DNA of 64,000 bases. It comes from Zingiber officinale (Eukaryota; Streptophyta; Magnoliopsida; Zingiberales; Zingiberaceae). Of this stretch, positions 13,015 to 24,612 are shown piece by piece. The notes below the pieces were generated by a model. That model saw nothing but the letters and a program-made list of their open reading frames with translations, did not search any database and had not been told where the DNA came from. The position numbers were made by a program, and so were the translations under genes. The stretch lies in contig NC_056000.1 of the NCBI RefSeq assembly GCF_018446385.1, positions 80,300,688 to 80,364,687 on the forward strand, read 5' to 3'. Numbering within the stretch: position 1 is the first letter of the stretch; each line of letters opens with the position of its first letter.

Positions 13015-13765
13015 TTTAAAAACTGCACTATAAGTTCCACCAAAAATCTGCACTACAAGTTCCACCAAAAATCTGCACTATAAATTCCACCAAAAATCTG
13101 CACTACAAGTTCCACCAAAAATCTGCACTATAAACTTTAAAGAAATCTGCACCATAAGCTCTTAAGAAATCTGCACTACAAGCTCTAAAGAAATCTGCAT
13201 TTTAAGCTCTAAGAAATCTGCACTACAAGCTTAATTAAAATCTGCACTATAAGCTTACATAAAAATCTGCACTATAAGCTTAATTGAAATCTGCACTATA
13301 GGCTTAATTAAAATCTGCACTATAAGCTTAAATAAAATCTGCACTATAAGCTTAATTAAAAATCTGCACTATAAGCTTAATTAAAATCTACACTATAGGC
13401 TTAATTAAAATCTGCACTATAAGCTTAATTAAAATCTGCACTATAAGCGTAATTAAAATCTGCACTATAAGCTTACATAAAAATCTGCATTATAAGTTTA
13501 ATTAAAATCTGCACTATAAGCCTACATAAAAATCTGCACTATAAGCTTAATTAAAATCTACACTATAGGCTTAATTAAAAATCTACACTACAAGCTTAAT
13601 TAAAATCTGCACTATAAGCCTACATAAAAATCTGCACTATAAGCTTAATTAAAATCTGTACTATAGGCTTAATTATAAAATCTGCACTATAAGCCTACAT
13701 AAAAATCTGCACTATAAGCTTAATTAAAATCTGTACTATAGGCTTAATTAAAAATCTGCACTGTA
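13015..13765. repeat. AATCTGCACTATAAGCTTAATT minisatellite in LTR 1
   Basis: Roughly 30 units of about 24-26 bp share the core ATCTGCACTATAAGC. Unit variants alternate between TTAATTAAA and TTACATAAA/CCTACATAAA tails. A matching array occupies about 16400-17140 in the second LTR, so it was present before insertion. Confidence 0.9.
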
Positions 13766-14084
13766 AGCGCTTCTCATGCTTCGAATTCAAGAAGAACAAA
13801 GGTCTGAAACTACTCCTACTGCAGGTGAGAAGCACTTACCTTGCTTCTTGGACTCACAACCGAACAAGAAGGGCTTCTAGGACCTTGGCCGGCGGCCGGA
13901 GACAATGCCCTAACTCCCTTTTGTTTTCTGCCCGAGCTCTGCCGTCGCACGCAAAAGAGAAGGAGAGAATGGTTTAGGTCACGGGAATAAAACCCTCTCC
14001 TAACTTATCCCTTTTATAACCTAGTATTTCTGTTAACTCCTTAAATAATTTTTTTTTTCTAAACAGAATTGCCGCTTGGATTCT

Positions 14085-14600
14085 TGGTCAGCCAAATCTT
14101 TGACCGGGTCAGAGGTCGCAGGTTCGATCCCTCAGCCGAACCCTTTTTCTCCTATTTATTTCCTATTTATTAACTACTACTTAAATAAATTTGTTTCTTC
14201 TTTTAATCAGCAACGCTCGCTGGAACACTTGGTCAGCCGCGCTTCCCTAAAATTAGGAGTCACGGGTTCGATTCCTCAGCCGAACCCTTTTTATTCCAAT
14301 TTATCTCTTATTCTTTAAATACTGCTTAAATAGATTTTTCTCCTTCTTTAAATTGTAATGTCTGCTGGAACAGGTGGTCAGCCGCGCGTTGCTTAAAGCT
14401 TGGCTCGTGGGTTCAAATCTCGGCTGCAACCTTTTTCTTCCTATTATTTCCTGTTATCAACTTCTACTACTTAAATATATTTCATGCTTCATATAATCAA
14501 CAATGGCTACTTGCACACTTGGTCAGCCAGACTCGCTTAAAACTTGGTTCGGCCGGAGGTCTCGGGTTCGAATCTCTGCTTGGACATTTTTTTGTCGAAA
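14085..14600 (+). repeat. Four tandem tRNA-like (SINE-like) units inside LTR 1
   Basis: Four units about 145-155 bp apart each contain TGGTCAGCC followed, about 35-45 bp later, by a pol III B-box-like motif: GGTTCGATCC at 14121, GGTTCGATTCC at 14265, GGTTCAAATCT at 14410 and GGTTCGAATCT at 14565. Each is followed by a run of T (CCCTTTTT, ACCTTTTT or ATTTTTTT). No unit folds into an obvious complete tRNA, and A boxes are poor. They look tRNA-derived and decayed. Confidence 0.55.
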
Positions 14601-14779
14601 CTTCTTTCGTTTAGTAAAAATACCAAACGACCTCCAAAAATTACATAAAAATACTCTAAAAATTTCTAAAAATCTCTAGAATATTTCTAAAGTATTTCTA
14701 AATATTTTTAACCACTATTAGGACTTGTAATGAGGAATTTTGGGTCGTTACAATTCCCCATATCTTATAAAAAGTTTGT

Positions 14780-14985
14780 CCTCGAACTTAGAATAATTCC
14801 GGATATTTCTGTCTCATACTGTCCTCACGCTCCCAAGTAAGTTCCTCGTGCTTCTGGTTCTGCTAGATGACCTTCACTAGTGGTACTTCTTTGTTCCTTA
14901 GTCTCTTAACTTTCCTATCCACTATCACCCATAACTTCTCTATCCTTTTTGTTCTCCTGTACTCGGTCCTCAGTACAAGCGATAC
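14780..14985 (-). pseudogene. Chromodomain-like end of pol (element N)
   Basis: On the minus strand the stretch reads through a chromodomain-type sequence containing DRKVKRLRNKEVPLVKV and then a WEREDSMRQKYPELF-like terminus, typical of the integrase carboxyl end of plant chromoviruses. It is the only recognisable coding part left in the element and is broken. It identifies the element as a chromovirus despite the absence of gag, RT and the integrase core. Confidence 0.75.
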
Positions 14986-15230
14986 GAGGATGCCCTCTTC
15001 TTGACATCTAATTATGTAGAAAGCAACTAAGCAAAATTCTTAACTTTATAAGCACTTCTAAACATCTCCCTATTCTGTACATATAATCTAATACTTCTAA
15101 GGATTTCTCTTTACTGTAAAGAATAAAGAAAGCATACTAAAAAAAAAAATTAAATACTTTCTTACTTGAAGATGGCAAGGTTGGTGTTGATGTGTGATGC
15201 TGAAGAATAGGAACTGCTCTTATACCAACT

Positions 15231-17453
15231 TGTAACACCCCACCCTCCTCACTACTAGACTGTGAGGGCGGAGCGCTACTAGACTACTAACTTTACTTAA
15301 CTATCCTTGTTCACATGTTGATAGAAATTCCTAAAACTCTCGGAGAACTCAAAACATACAATTAACTAGCAGTGGAAGACTAAATGACTCATCTAATACA
15401 TTCTTAATAAATGGCAATCTTAATAAATTCTTATGCTAGGTCCCAAGGCTTCTATAATCCAGGCATCACACATCCATCCGCACATCCTTGTCGCCTTCCT
15501 TTGCTATAACTTTTCCTTTCCTTTATCTGCAGTAAGAGGAAATGCAACTATAAGCAAAATTGCTTAGTAAGCGCTATCTAACTCACAAAACTCGAATATG
15601 CTTGTAACTGGAAGAAATCTAAAACTGAATGCTCAGAAAGAAATACTACTCATGCTCATCTACAAGCAAAAGAAACATACTGAAATGCTAAACGTGTAAA
15701 GCAAATCTAAACAAACACGCTAGCATAAAAGAAAACTTAACTTGCAGGATTTTAAACTTATGTGAAGCTTGTTTTACTTATTTAAAAACTTATACTTTAA
15801 TACTTCAAAATAATAATCAACTTTCTTCTTGGGCCCGACAACTGTACTTGCTATGCGTGCATCCCTAACTAGACCCGAGATAGCTGGTCCCGAATCTAGT
15901 AGGGTTTACTAGGTTATCTAAACCTAGGGACGACTATGGGAGCCCAGCCCAAGGACAACTGAGAGTCCAGCATACTAGGTTATCTAAACATAGGGATGAC
16001 TATGGGAGCCCAACCCAAGGATAACTGAGAGTCCAGCACAGTGCCACTGATAAAAGTAAAATACTTGTTATCTTTTAATACTTCTAATATATAATGCCTC
16101 GGCATTTTAACAAGCACCTTGTGTGCCAAAAATCCCTAAAGTCTTGACTTTGGGATCTACTTAAGGCTTTGGCATTTTTCTTTCTTTTCTTTATCTTTCT
16201 TATACTTGTTAATACCTCTAATAAAAGAATGTTTCTTTAAAAACTAAAATGTTTAAACAAATTCTAACTTTGAAATGAATAAACAAAAATCTGCATACTA
16301 TGCTAATCTAAATTCTGCATTCTATGCTACACTATTTCTGCATACTATGCAAACATAAATTCTGCACTATAATACTTAACCAAACTACACTATAATCTTT
16401 TTTTTTAAAACTGCACTATAAGTTCCACCAAAAATCTGCACTACAAGTTCCACAAAAAATCTGCACTATAAACTTTAAAGAAATCTGCACCATAAGCTCT
16501 TAAGAAATCTGCACTACAAGCTCTAAAGAAATCTGCTATAAAGAAATCTGCATTTTAAGCTCTAAGAAATCTGCACTACAAACTTAATTAAAATCTGCAC
16601 TATAAGCTTACATAAAAATCTACACTATAAGCTTAATTGAAATATGCACTATAGGCTTAATTAAAATCTGCACTATAAGCTTAAATAAAATCTGCACTAT
16701 AAGCTTAATTAAAAATCTGCACTATAAGCTTAATTAAAATCTGCACTATAGGCTTAATTAAAATCTGCACTATAAACTTAATTAAAATTTGCACTATAAG
16801 CTTAATTAAAATCTGCACTATAATCTTAATTAAAATCTGCACTATAAGCTTACATAAAAATCTGCATTATAAGCTTAATTAAAATCTGCACTATAAGTCT
16901 ACATAAAAATCTGCACTATAAGCTTAATTAAAATCTGCACTATAGGCTTAATTAAAAATCTGCACTACAAGCTTAATTAAAATCTGCACTATAAACCTAC
17001 ATAAAAATCTGCACTATAAGCTTAATTAAAATCTGTACTATAGGCTTAATTAAAAATCTGCACTATAAGCCTACATAAAAATCTGCACTATAAGCTTAAT
17101 TAAAATCTGTACTATAGACTTAATTAAAAATCTGCACTATAAGCGCTTTTCATGCTTCGAATTCAAGAAGAACAAAGGTCCGAAACTACTTCTACTGCAG
17201 GTGAGAAGCACTTACCTTGCTTCTTGGACTCACAACCGAACAAGAAGGGCTTCTAGGACCTTGGTCGGTCGCCGGAGACGATGCCCTAACTCCCTTTTGT
17301 TTTCTGCCCAAGCTCCACCGTCGCACGCAGAAGAGAAGGAGAGAATGGTTTAGGTCACGGGAATAAAACCCTCTCCTAACTTATCCCTTTTATAACCTAG
17401 TATTTCTGTTAACTCCTTAAATAAATTTTTCTTTTTTTTCTAAACAGAACTGC
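15231..17453 (-). repeat. LTR 2 of chromovirus N, right part missing
   Basis: It matches LTR 1 from its first base to the AAACAGAACTGC block at about 17445-17453. At the position where LTR 1 continues into the tRNA-like units, a fold-back element begins. The second minisatellite array lies at about 16400-17140. Confidence 0.88.
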
Positions 17454-17858
17454 TGTAACGACCCGGCCCTTTGGCCTCTTGGGCGGCCCTTGTGGCGGCC
17501 CTTATGTCGATGACCCTTGGCCGTGCTGTTACTCATTAGGACTTTCCACCCCTGGCAGTGGATTTTTACCTCACCCAGGATTCGAACTCTAAACCTCTAG
17601 ACGTAAGTATTAGAGTTTATGAATCCTGATAACCAAGTGAGATGAGATCATCTCACTTGGTTACCAGGATTCATAAACTCTAATACTTAAGCCTAGAGGT
17701 TTAGAGTTCGAATCCTAGGGGAGGCAAAAATCCACTGCCAGGGGTGGAAAGTCCTAGTGAGTAACCAAGACGCCAAGGGTCGCTTGGTCGACGCATACGA
17801 GAGGTCAAATGGGTCGACGACAGGAAATGCTTAAGAGGCCAGTGGTCAGGTCGCTACA
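17454..17858. mobile_element. Fold-back element FB1
   Basis: Two arms of about 200 bp form an almost perfect inverted repeat around GAGATGAGATCATCTC at about 17640-17655. The ends are TGTAACGACC and GGTCGCTACA, which are complementary at 9 of 10 positions. No coding sequence is seen. The arms contain a GTTCGAATCC motif that resembles a pol III B box. It is non-autonomous, and the family that would move it is unknown. Confidence 0.75.
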
Positions 17859-17875
17859 ACAAAAGCGCCTTTTAT

Positions 17876-18240
17876 TGTAACGACCCGCCCTTTGGCCTCT
17901 TGGGCGCCCTCGTGGCCCAATCGGCGGCGTTTGATTTCATGTCGCCGATCGACGATTGTTGCAGTTACTCACTAGACTTTCACTGGCATGGATTTTACCT
18001 CACCAGATTCTCTCTAGGCTTATATTAGAGTTTATGAATCCTGATAACCAAGTGAGATCATCTCACTTGGTTACCAGGATTCATAAACTCTAATACTTAA
18101 GCCTAGAGGTTTAGAGTTCGAATCCTAGGGGAGGCAAAAATCCACTGCCAGGGGTGGAAAGTCCTAGTGAGTAACAGCACGGCCAAGGGTCATCGGTCGA
18201 CGACATGAGAGGTCGCCAAATGGACCGACGACATATGGGT
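17876..18240. mobile_element. Fold-back element FB2, second copy
   Basis: It starts TGTAACGACCCGCC, has the same core around GTGAGATCATCTCAC (about 18050-18066) and the same arm sequence as FB1, with a shorter left arm. Its right end lacks the clear GGTCGCTACA terminus. It lies 17 bp after FB1, so the two copies are almost adjacent. Confidence 0.65.
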
Positions 18241-18325
18241 AGAACTTTGTTAGGGGTTATCATTTAAGTATATTCTTAGATTTTCTTGACTTGCACGAGA
18301 CGTTTAAGAGTAACTGTGGGGGATT

Positions 18326-18850
18326 TGATAAACATGATTTTACTATACTATTTTGATTCATATATACATAGTTTGATGTTGTTTTCATAGATGAAACCTA
18401 TGTTTATATCACATTTCATGAGTTGTATTCATTTGTAGACTTAATTGCAAATTATCTTATATTTACGGCATTTGATGCTAATATTTGAATATGGTCTTTG
18501 TAGGCATCAAAGGGCAAGGACTCTAGTTTGATCAACTTAGATTGAGTTCAAATTTGAGCTTAAATAAGGAGATCATGCTTTAGAACAATCTTGGTCGTTC
18601 ATCCAAGATCAGAGCAGATCTAAGCCATCCGTTGAAGATCTGTTCCATCCAACCTAATGAGGAGTAGATCAGGACCTTTGATGAAGATCAGCACATTCAG
18701 ATCAGATTTAAAGTGACTTTTCACCGTTGATTAAGACCCGAAGTATTCTGGACTGTTGGATCAGATATGAGATATGATTTAAATCGCGTGAAAAGCTACA
18801 GTGTTCGCTGAGCTTGGCATTTCTCTGTTTGTGATTTTTCCACTGTTCAT
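18326..18850 (+). repeat. Gypsy LTR E, left part
   Basis: A polypurine tract GTGGGGGA at about 18317-18323 is followed by TGATAAACATG, the usual start of a group of plant gypsy LTRs. This sequence therefore looks like a 3' LTR whose internal region is missing on the left. It is interrupted at about 18850 by the Tat-lineage element D, and the LTR appears to resume at about 29770. Confidence 0.6.
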
Positions 18851-18855
18851 CATCT

Positions 18856-18874
18856 TTGGCGCCGTCTGTGGGAA
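18856..18874 (+). other. Primer-binding site of element D
   Basis: TTGGCGCCGTCTGTGGGAA is the typical tRNA-complementary site found just inside the 5' LTR of Tat-type gypsy elements. Here it abuts sequence that belongs to LTR E instead of the expected LTR D. Confidence 0.8.
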
Positions 18875-18898
18875 CGCTCCTGCATCCGATCGGAGACA

Positions 18899-19978
18899 AT
18901 GGACGAGGCTGGACGACAACACACGGTGACGCTTTCAACAGAAGAACTCGACGCCCTGGTCAAGATAAGGGCCGCCAAACTCATGGAGCAAAAACAAAAA
19001 GCATCCGCCGAGCGGGCGGAGCAGCAAGCAACATCTGCGTCTCATGGCCGAGCGGAAGCGCCTCCAACCACCGTCGCATTCCATCGGGCCTTGTTTCGCA
19101 CCCCTGAAGCCATACCAGCCCGAAGAGATAGAGGATCTTCCTCAGATGAAATGCCAAGGCGGGATGACAGGAAGGGGAAAGCTCCCCGAGCGGACTCCTC
19201 CCCCGAGCGGATCAATCGCCAATTTTCGGAGGTTATCCTACGAGACCCTCTGCCCAAGCACTACGTGCCTCCGACGATCGACGAATACAATGGAACAACG
19301 GACCCGGATGATCATCTGGGTAAGTTCGATAATACAGCCACGCTCCATCAGTACACAGATGGAGTAAAGTGTAGAGTTTTCCTTACCACCCTCTCGGGAT
19401 CGGCTCAACGGTGGTTTCGAAGGTTGCCGGACGGATCCATCATGAGCTTCAAGGAATTCCGAACGGCCTTCCTCCACCACTTCGCCAGTAGTCGGTGCTA
19501 TCAAAAGACAAGTGTCAGCTTATTCGCCATCAAGCAAGAGCTGAGAGAATCGCTTCGAGGCTATATTCAGCGATTCAACCAAGTGGCGATGGATATCCCA
19601 ACGGCCACATCGGAGACGATGATGAATGCCTTCACGCAAGGCCTTGTGGATGGGGACTTCTTCCGGTCGCTCATCCGAAAGCCGCCCCGAGATTATGATC
19701 ACATGCTACATCGGGCCAACGAATATATAAATGTGGAAGAAGCGCAAGCCGCTCGGAAAAAGGAAACTCCAGCCGAGCGCGCACCTGTTCATGCCGAGCG
19801 GAAACAGCACACCGCTCAGCAGCCACCCAGAGGACCGAGGGCCGAAGCAATTCGATCCCCTCACGTCAGATCGCACGTACAAGAAGTGGCTGCCGCTCGG
19901 CCCAAGCCAAAGAAGAGGTGGACCCCTATGTTCTGCAAATTCCACCAAACGGATACGCACAACACGAGGGATTGCTGA
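18899..19978 (+). pseudogene. Element D gag fossil (Retrotrans_gag type)
   Basis: The open stretch of about 359 codons has a glutamine/lysine-rich amino end. Next comes a capsid-type domain with PPTIDEYNGTTDPDDHL and SAQRWFRRLPDGSI and a long helix-rich part ending DGDFFRSLIRKPPRDYDHML. A knuckle-like CKFHQTDTHNTRDC closes the frame near 19935-19976. It is the best-preserved reading frame of D besides the RT part. Confidence 0.85.
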
Positions 19979-19999
19979 AGCCTTCCCTTTGTGTCCAAT

Positions 20000-22900
20000 C
20001 CTGTTCCCAGGAAAGCCGAACGACGGTCGCCTCCCATAGACAGGAGACGTAGGACTCATGAAGCTGACCGGACCCGCACTGAGGGACGACACCAGCAGAC
20101 ACCCGATCGGCACCGATCCCCGAGGCAGGAGAATCGCCGGGCGTCTAGAGAACGGTCACGACCGTCCGCTCGGGAGGAGGAAAATAGGAGCAATACTTCC
20201 CGGGCGAGATCAACTGGTGGGCCGACCGAGGAGATTCCAACCGAGCCGAAGGCGTCCGTCACCGCAGTCGGCTGTAGCCAAAAGCGGGCAAGTGGCCGGA
20301 AATCACTTTCGGGACCCGGGACTTAGAAGGAGTTGAAGTACCCCACGACGACGCCCTGCTCATTAAAGCGGTAATAGCAAATTACACCATTCATCGCATA
20401 TTTGTTGACACAGGAGCTCGGTCAACATCATATTCAAGAAGGCGTTCGATCACCAGAATTGATCGAGCCGAGCCGCCCATGACAACCCCGCCTACGGGTT
20501 TACGGCAACGGTTCACCGGCCGGACAAACCGGGCCACCACTGGAGAAGAGCCGTCAGAGGACCAGATGTTAACTTCGTGGTGGTCGACTCTCCTCATCCT
20601 ACAACGTCATTTTGGGACGACCGGTGCTCGGCGAATTCCGAGCGATTGTCTCAACCTTCCACCGAAGATAAAGTTCCCGTGGAGGACAAAGTAGGAGAAG
20701 TGCGGGGAGATCAGCTCGGCGGTGCTATATAGAGATGATCCGAGCAGAGGCTTGTTCCGCTCGGAAGGCTCCCCGAATTGAGGTACACGCCATAACCGAG
20801 AAACCTCCGCTTTAATTTATGATGAAAAGGAGGAAGTCCAGATCCATCCGACCCGATCGGAGGCCACGACTTTTATCGCCTCGATCCGGAGGAAGGAGAA
20901 GCCGATTCAATGCCTCCAACGAAATCATGATGTCTTCGTTTGGTCGACACATGAGTTACCCGGAATTTCGTCGAGCCTAGCGCAGCATGAATTGCATGTC
21001 CGATCGGACGCCGACCGTGAAGGCAGAAAAGGGACTTTCACGAGCGAATGCCATTATTCGGAGGTGGAAAAACTCAAGGCCTGCCACATACGCGAGGTGC
21101 AGGACTGGCCAACGTAGTCTTGGTCTCCAAGCCGGGCGGCAAGTGGAGGGTCTGCATCGACTTTCGAGATTTAAACAAGGCATGCCCCAAGGATTTTTAT
21201 CCTCTGCCCCGGATAGATCAGTTGGTGGACTCCACAGCCGGCTGCGAACTAATTTGCATGCTTGATGCTTACCAAGGATATCATCAAGTACCGCTCGCCC
21301 GGGAAGACCAAGAAAAAGTAAGCTTCGTAACGGCTGACGGCACATATTGTTACAATGTGATGCCGTTCGGATTGAAGAATGCCGGAGCCACCTATCAACG
21401 CTTGATGAACAAGGTTTTCAAGGAGCAGATCGGGCGGAATCTGGAAGTTTATGTGGACGACATTCTTATCAAATCCGTCCGAGCGGCCGATCTTTTCAAG
21501 GATATGGAAGAAACCTTCCGAACGCTGCGCAAATATGGAGTCAAACTAAACCCCCAAAAGTGCCTGTTCGGAGGCAAAGGAGGGCGTTTTCTGGGGTATA
21601 TAGTGACCGAGCGGGGAATTGAAGCAAATCCCAGCAAGATTAAAGCACTGCAAGACATGCCGCCCCCAAGAAATACAATAGAAGTGCAAAGGTTGACCGG
21701 TCAGATAACCGCTCTATCGAGATTCATCTCCAGAACCGCCGACCGGAGCCTGCCATTCTTCAAGATCCTGCGCAAGGCTACTAAATTCCGGTGGGATGAA
21801 GAATGTGACCGAGCATTTGAAGAGTTGAAGGCATATCTTAATTCCCTACCAGTGTTAGCCAAGCCGGTCGGGGGTGAGTCACTTTATATGTATCTGTCGT
21901 CGACTGAGCATGCTGTAGGCTCAGCACTTGTGAGGGCGAACGGCGAAGAACAGCCGGTGTATTTTCTAAGCCACATTTTAAAAGATGCTGAATCTCGTTA
22001 CACTGGGCTCGAGAAGTTGGCCTTTGCTTTAGTTCTAGCCGCTCGGTGCCTGCGACCGTATTTCTTGGCCCATACCATTATTGTCCGGACGAACAGTCCA
22101 CTTGGAAGAGTGCTGTTGAATCCAGAAGCGTCTGGACGGCTTATCAAGTGGACGACAGAATTGAGTGAATTTGACATCCAATATCAGCCCCGCTCGGCGA
22201 TTAAAGCCCAATCCTTGGCTGATTTTGTGACCGAAGTGCAAAGGCCAGAGCCAGAAGCTATGTGGAGATTATATGTGGATGGATCCTCCACTCGGCTTGG
22301 AAGTGGGATCGGAATATTACTACTCTCACCTCATGAAGAAAAGATGCACCTATCCGTCCGGCTAGATTACAAAGCTACTAACAACGAAGCAGAGTATGAG
22401 GCCCTCATAGCCGGATTGCAGGCAGCACGGCATGCGGGAGCAGCTCGGGTGACACTCTATTATGATTCACAGTTGGCCGCTCAGCAACTTTCCGGCACCT
22501 TTGAAATCAACTGTGTTCGGCTCAAACTCTACGCTGAGGCCTTTGAAAAACTCAAAGCTACTTTCCAAGAGGTGCTTATTCAGAAGATCCCCCGAACGGA
22601 GAACCAGGCAGCCGATGAGTTAGCCAAACTAGCGAGCTCAATAACGCCGGTCGCCGTTCAGCAACCAATTGAAAAAACGCTACTGGTGGCGCATGTCGAC
22701 CGGATGCAAGGCCTCACATTTCCAAGTGACTGGAGGACACCTATTATAGAATTCCTCCGTTCGGGCACCACACCATCCGATGAATATGCAGCCCGGCTCC
22801 TCAGAAGAAGAGCCGGTCGGTTCACACTCATCGGAGATCAGCTTTACAAGAAAGCTTTCTCGCGCCCTTTGCTGAAATGTGCTTACATCCTCCAGGAAGT

Positions 22901-23893
22901 ACATCAAGGATCATGCGGGGGTCATCCGGGCGGACGCTCATTGGCCAAGAAGATCCTCTTGGCCGGATACTTTTGGCCAACTTTACAAACAGATGCCGCT
23001 CGGACAGTATCTACATGCCTTTCATGCCAGAAGTATCACAACTTCTCCCACCGACCGGCAGAGGAGATGAAGGCATCAACCATCTCATGTCCGTTCGATC
23101 AATGGGGAATGGATATTGTGGGTCCATTTCCGATGCCGGGCAGAGGAAATTTTACTAGTGGCGGTAGACTATTTCTCCAAGTGGGTGGAGGCCGAGTCGC
23201 AAAAATCACTGAACAAATGGTTAAAAATTCATCCGCAACACATCATTTATCGGTTCGGCATCCTGTCCGACAACGGGCGGCAGTTCACAGGGAAGATGTT
23301 AGAGGATTGGTGCAAAAGCTACGGCATTGAGCAACATTTCATGTCCGTAGCCTATCCTCGAGCAACGGTCAAGTTGAAGTCGCCATCTACGCACACGGCT
23401 CGACCATTTGGGAGGAGTGGCGGATGAAGTGCCGAGCGTCTTGTGGGCTATCCGAACGACGCCAAAAGAAGGGACGGGAGTCACACCGTTCCATTTGGTA
23501 TATGGCGGTGAGGCTGTCATACCGGTCGAAGTCGGCGTTGAGTCAGCCAGGATCCAGAGCTATGATGATGACAACACCGAACGAAGAAACATGGAGCTGG
23601 ACTTGGTAGAAGAGGAGAGGGCAAAGGCGTCCGTTCGGCTGATGGCATACCGTCAGCGGATGAAGCAAAACTACAACCGGCGCGTAATTCCCAGATCGTT
23701 CCAAGTCGGCGATCTTGTCTGGAAGAAAGTCAAGCCGGTCGGCGACGTCGGCAAGCTTGAAGCGCCATGGGCAGGCCCTTTCAAAATCATCGAAAAGCTC
23801 CGCTCGGGCGCGTATTATCTGGAGGATGAGGACGGACGGCAGCTAGATAGGCCGTGGAGCGCGAACCACCTCCAGCCTTACCGGGCGGGGTGA
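20000..23893 (+). pseudogene. Element D pol fossil: PR (decayed), RT, RNase H, aRNase H, integrase
   Basis: A decayed protease zone spans about 20330-20700. Reverse transcriptase shows WRVCIDFRDLNKACPKD near 21145-21190 and YVDDILIKS near 21450. The gypsy RNase H follows (about 21800-22200). A second RNase H domain opens MWRLYVDGSSTRLGSG near 22260 and has NNEAEYEALIAGLQAA near 22380-22430. Integrase has an HHCC-type zinc module (HQGSCGGHPGG near 22900, CLSCQKYH near 23015), the DQWGMDIVGPFP strand near 23100 and a GVTPFHLVYGGEAVIPVEVG block near 23490. The tail contains WAGPFKIIEKL near 23770-23800. The frame has several breaks. Confidence 0.85.
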
Positions 23894-23989
23894 AAGGTGT
23901 ATCACTGTAAATCACCCTGTGTATTTCATTTTTCGACTAAATACTTGAAATGCAGAGATGAAAAGTCAAAAGAGCGAATATAAGGCATT

Positions 23990-24560
23990 ATCATCGTAAA
24001 CCGAAGGCCCCCGAGCCGATCGGCCGGGAGGTTTGTATCCGAGCCGGGAGCTCGAACCCGAAGACCCCAGGCCGTTCGGCCGGGCTGCGTATAGAATAAA
24101 AGCATTCGAAATCGAAGACCCCGAGCAGTTCGGCCGGGCTGCATACTAGTGTGGCAGGAAGGAAACCAAAGCCCTGCGCTGCTCAGGATGATAGAGGGAG
24201 GTTATTGCCTGGAGCGAAGGCCGGAGCCGGTCGGCCAGGTATATGGTTTTCCGAGCCAAGTGCTCGACAACGAAGGCCCCGAACCGCTCGGCCGGAGGTA
24301 TACGGATCAAATTGGCGCCAAACGCTCTAAAAACGGAAGCCCCGTACCATTCGGACGGATATAAATTATCCGAGCCAAAATGCTCGGAGCAGACCCTGAG
24401 CCGTTCGGCCAGGAGTACGTTCTTGGGTAAAAGGGGCATAGGGATTATCCGAGCCAAGCACCCGAATAGGGAAAGCCTCCCTGCCGATCAGTTTCGCAAG
24501 CAAATGACCCGTGCTGTTCGGCCGGGCATAAATATTGTTAAAGCGCGGGATATGAAGGCC
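23990..24560 (+). repeat. Degenerate GC-rich repeats downstream of D pol
   Basis: The motif CCGAGCCGTTCGGCCGGG and variants recur about every 50-70 bp in diverged units, each followed by an A/T-richer spacer. It precedes the more regular 58-bp minisatellite and probably represents older or different repeat growth in the same 3' region. Confidence 0.65.
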
Positions 24561-24612
24561 AAGGTCGCTTGACCTGGTAAGGAGTCAACCTCGATGGCCG
24601 TCTAGCCCAGAC

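Larger units (their letters stand above)
11819..14752 (-). repeat. LTR 1 of chromovirus N (2.9 kb)
   Basis: Complete copy, TGTAACACCCC to GGTCGTTACA on the plus strand. It holds a 65-bp duplication containing CTAGGTTATCTAAACC near 12495-12625, a 24-25-bp minisatellite at about 13015-13765 and four tandem tRNA-like units at about 14050-14600. Confidence 0.88.
11819..17453 (-). mobile_element. Ty3/gypsy chromovirus N with large internal deletion
   Basis: Two long direct repeats flank only 478 bp of internal sequence: 11819-14752, and 15231 onward, where the right copy is cut at 17453. On the minus strand the LTR starts TGTAACGACCC and ends GGGGTGTTACA, followed by a primer-binding-like site (AGTTGGTATAAGAGC, complement at about 15215-15230). 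A purine-rich tract sits before the other LTR (complement at 14753-14770). The internal piece retains only the chromodomain end of pol and leader sequence. About 10 differences over the first ~430 bp of the LTR pair (by eye, roughly 2%) suggest a fairly recent insertion. It lies inside the LTR of element C. Confidence 0.85.

Noticed and set aside
13015-13765. CRISPR or coding repeat array
   Set aside because: Spacer-free AT-rich minisatellite present identically in both LTRs; no open frame.
14121-14575. Functional tRNA genes
   Set aside because: B-box-like motifs are present, but no cloverleaf or good A box could be drawn by eye for any unit.
18326-18850. 5' LTR of the Tat element
   Set aside because: Its sequence does not resemble the element's 3' LTR-like end at 29037-29769, and it is preceded by a polypurine tract, as a 3' LTR would be.
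18856-20340. Extra plus-strand frames overlapping element D gag
   Set aside because: They are alternative-frame shadows of gag; only one frame carries the capsid motifs.
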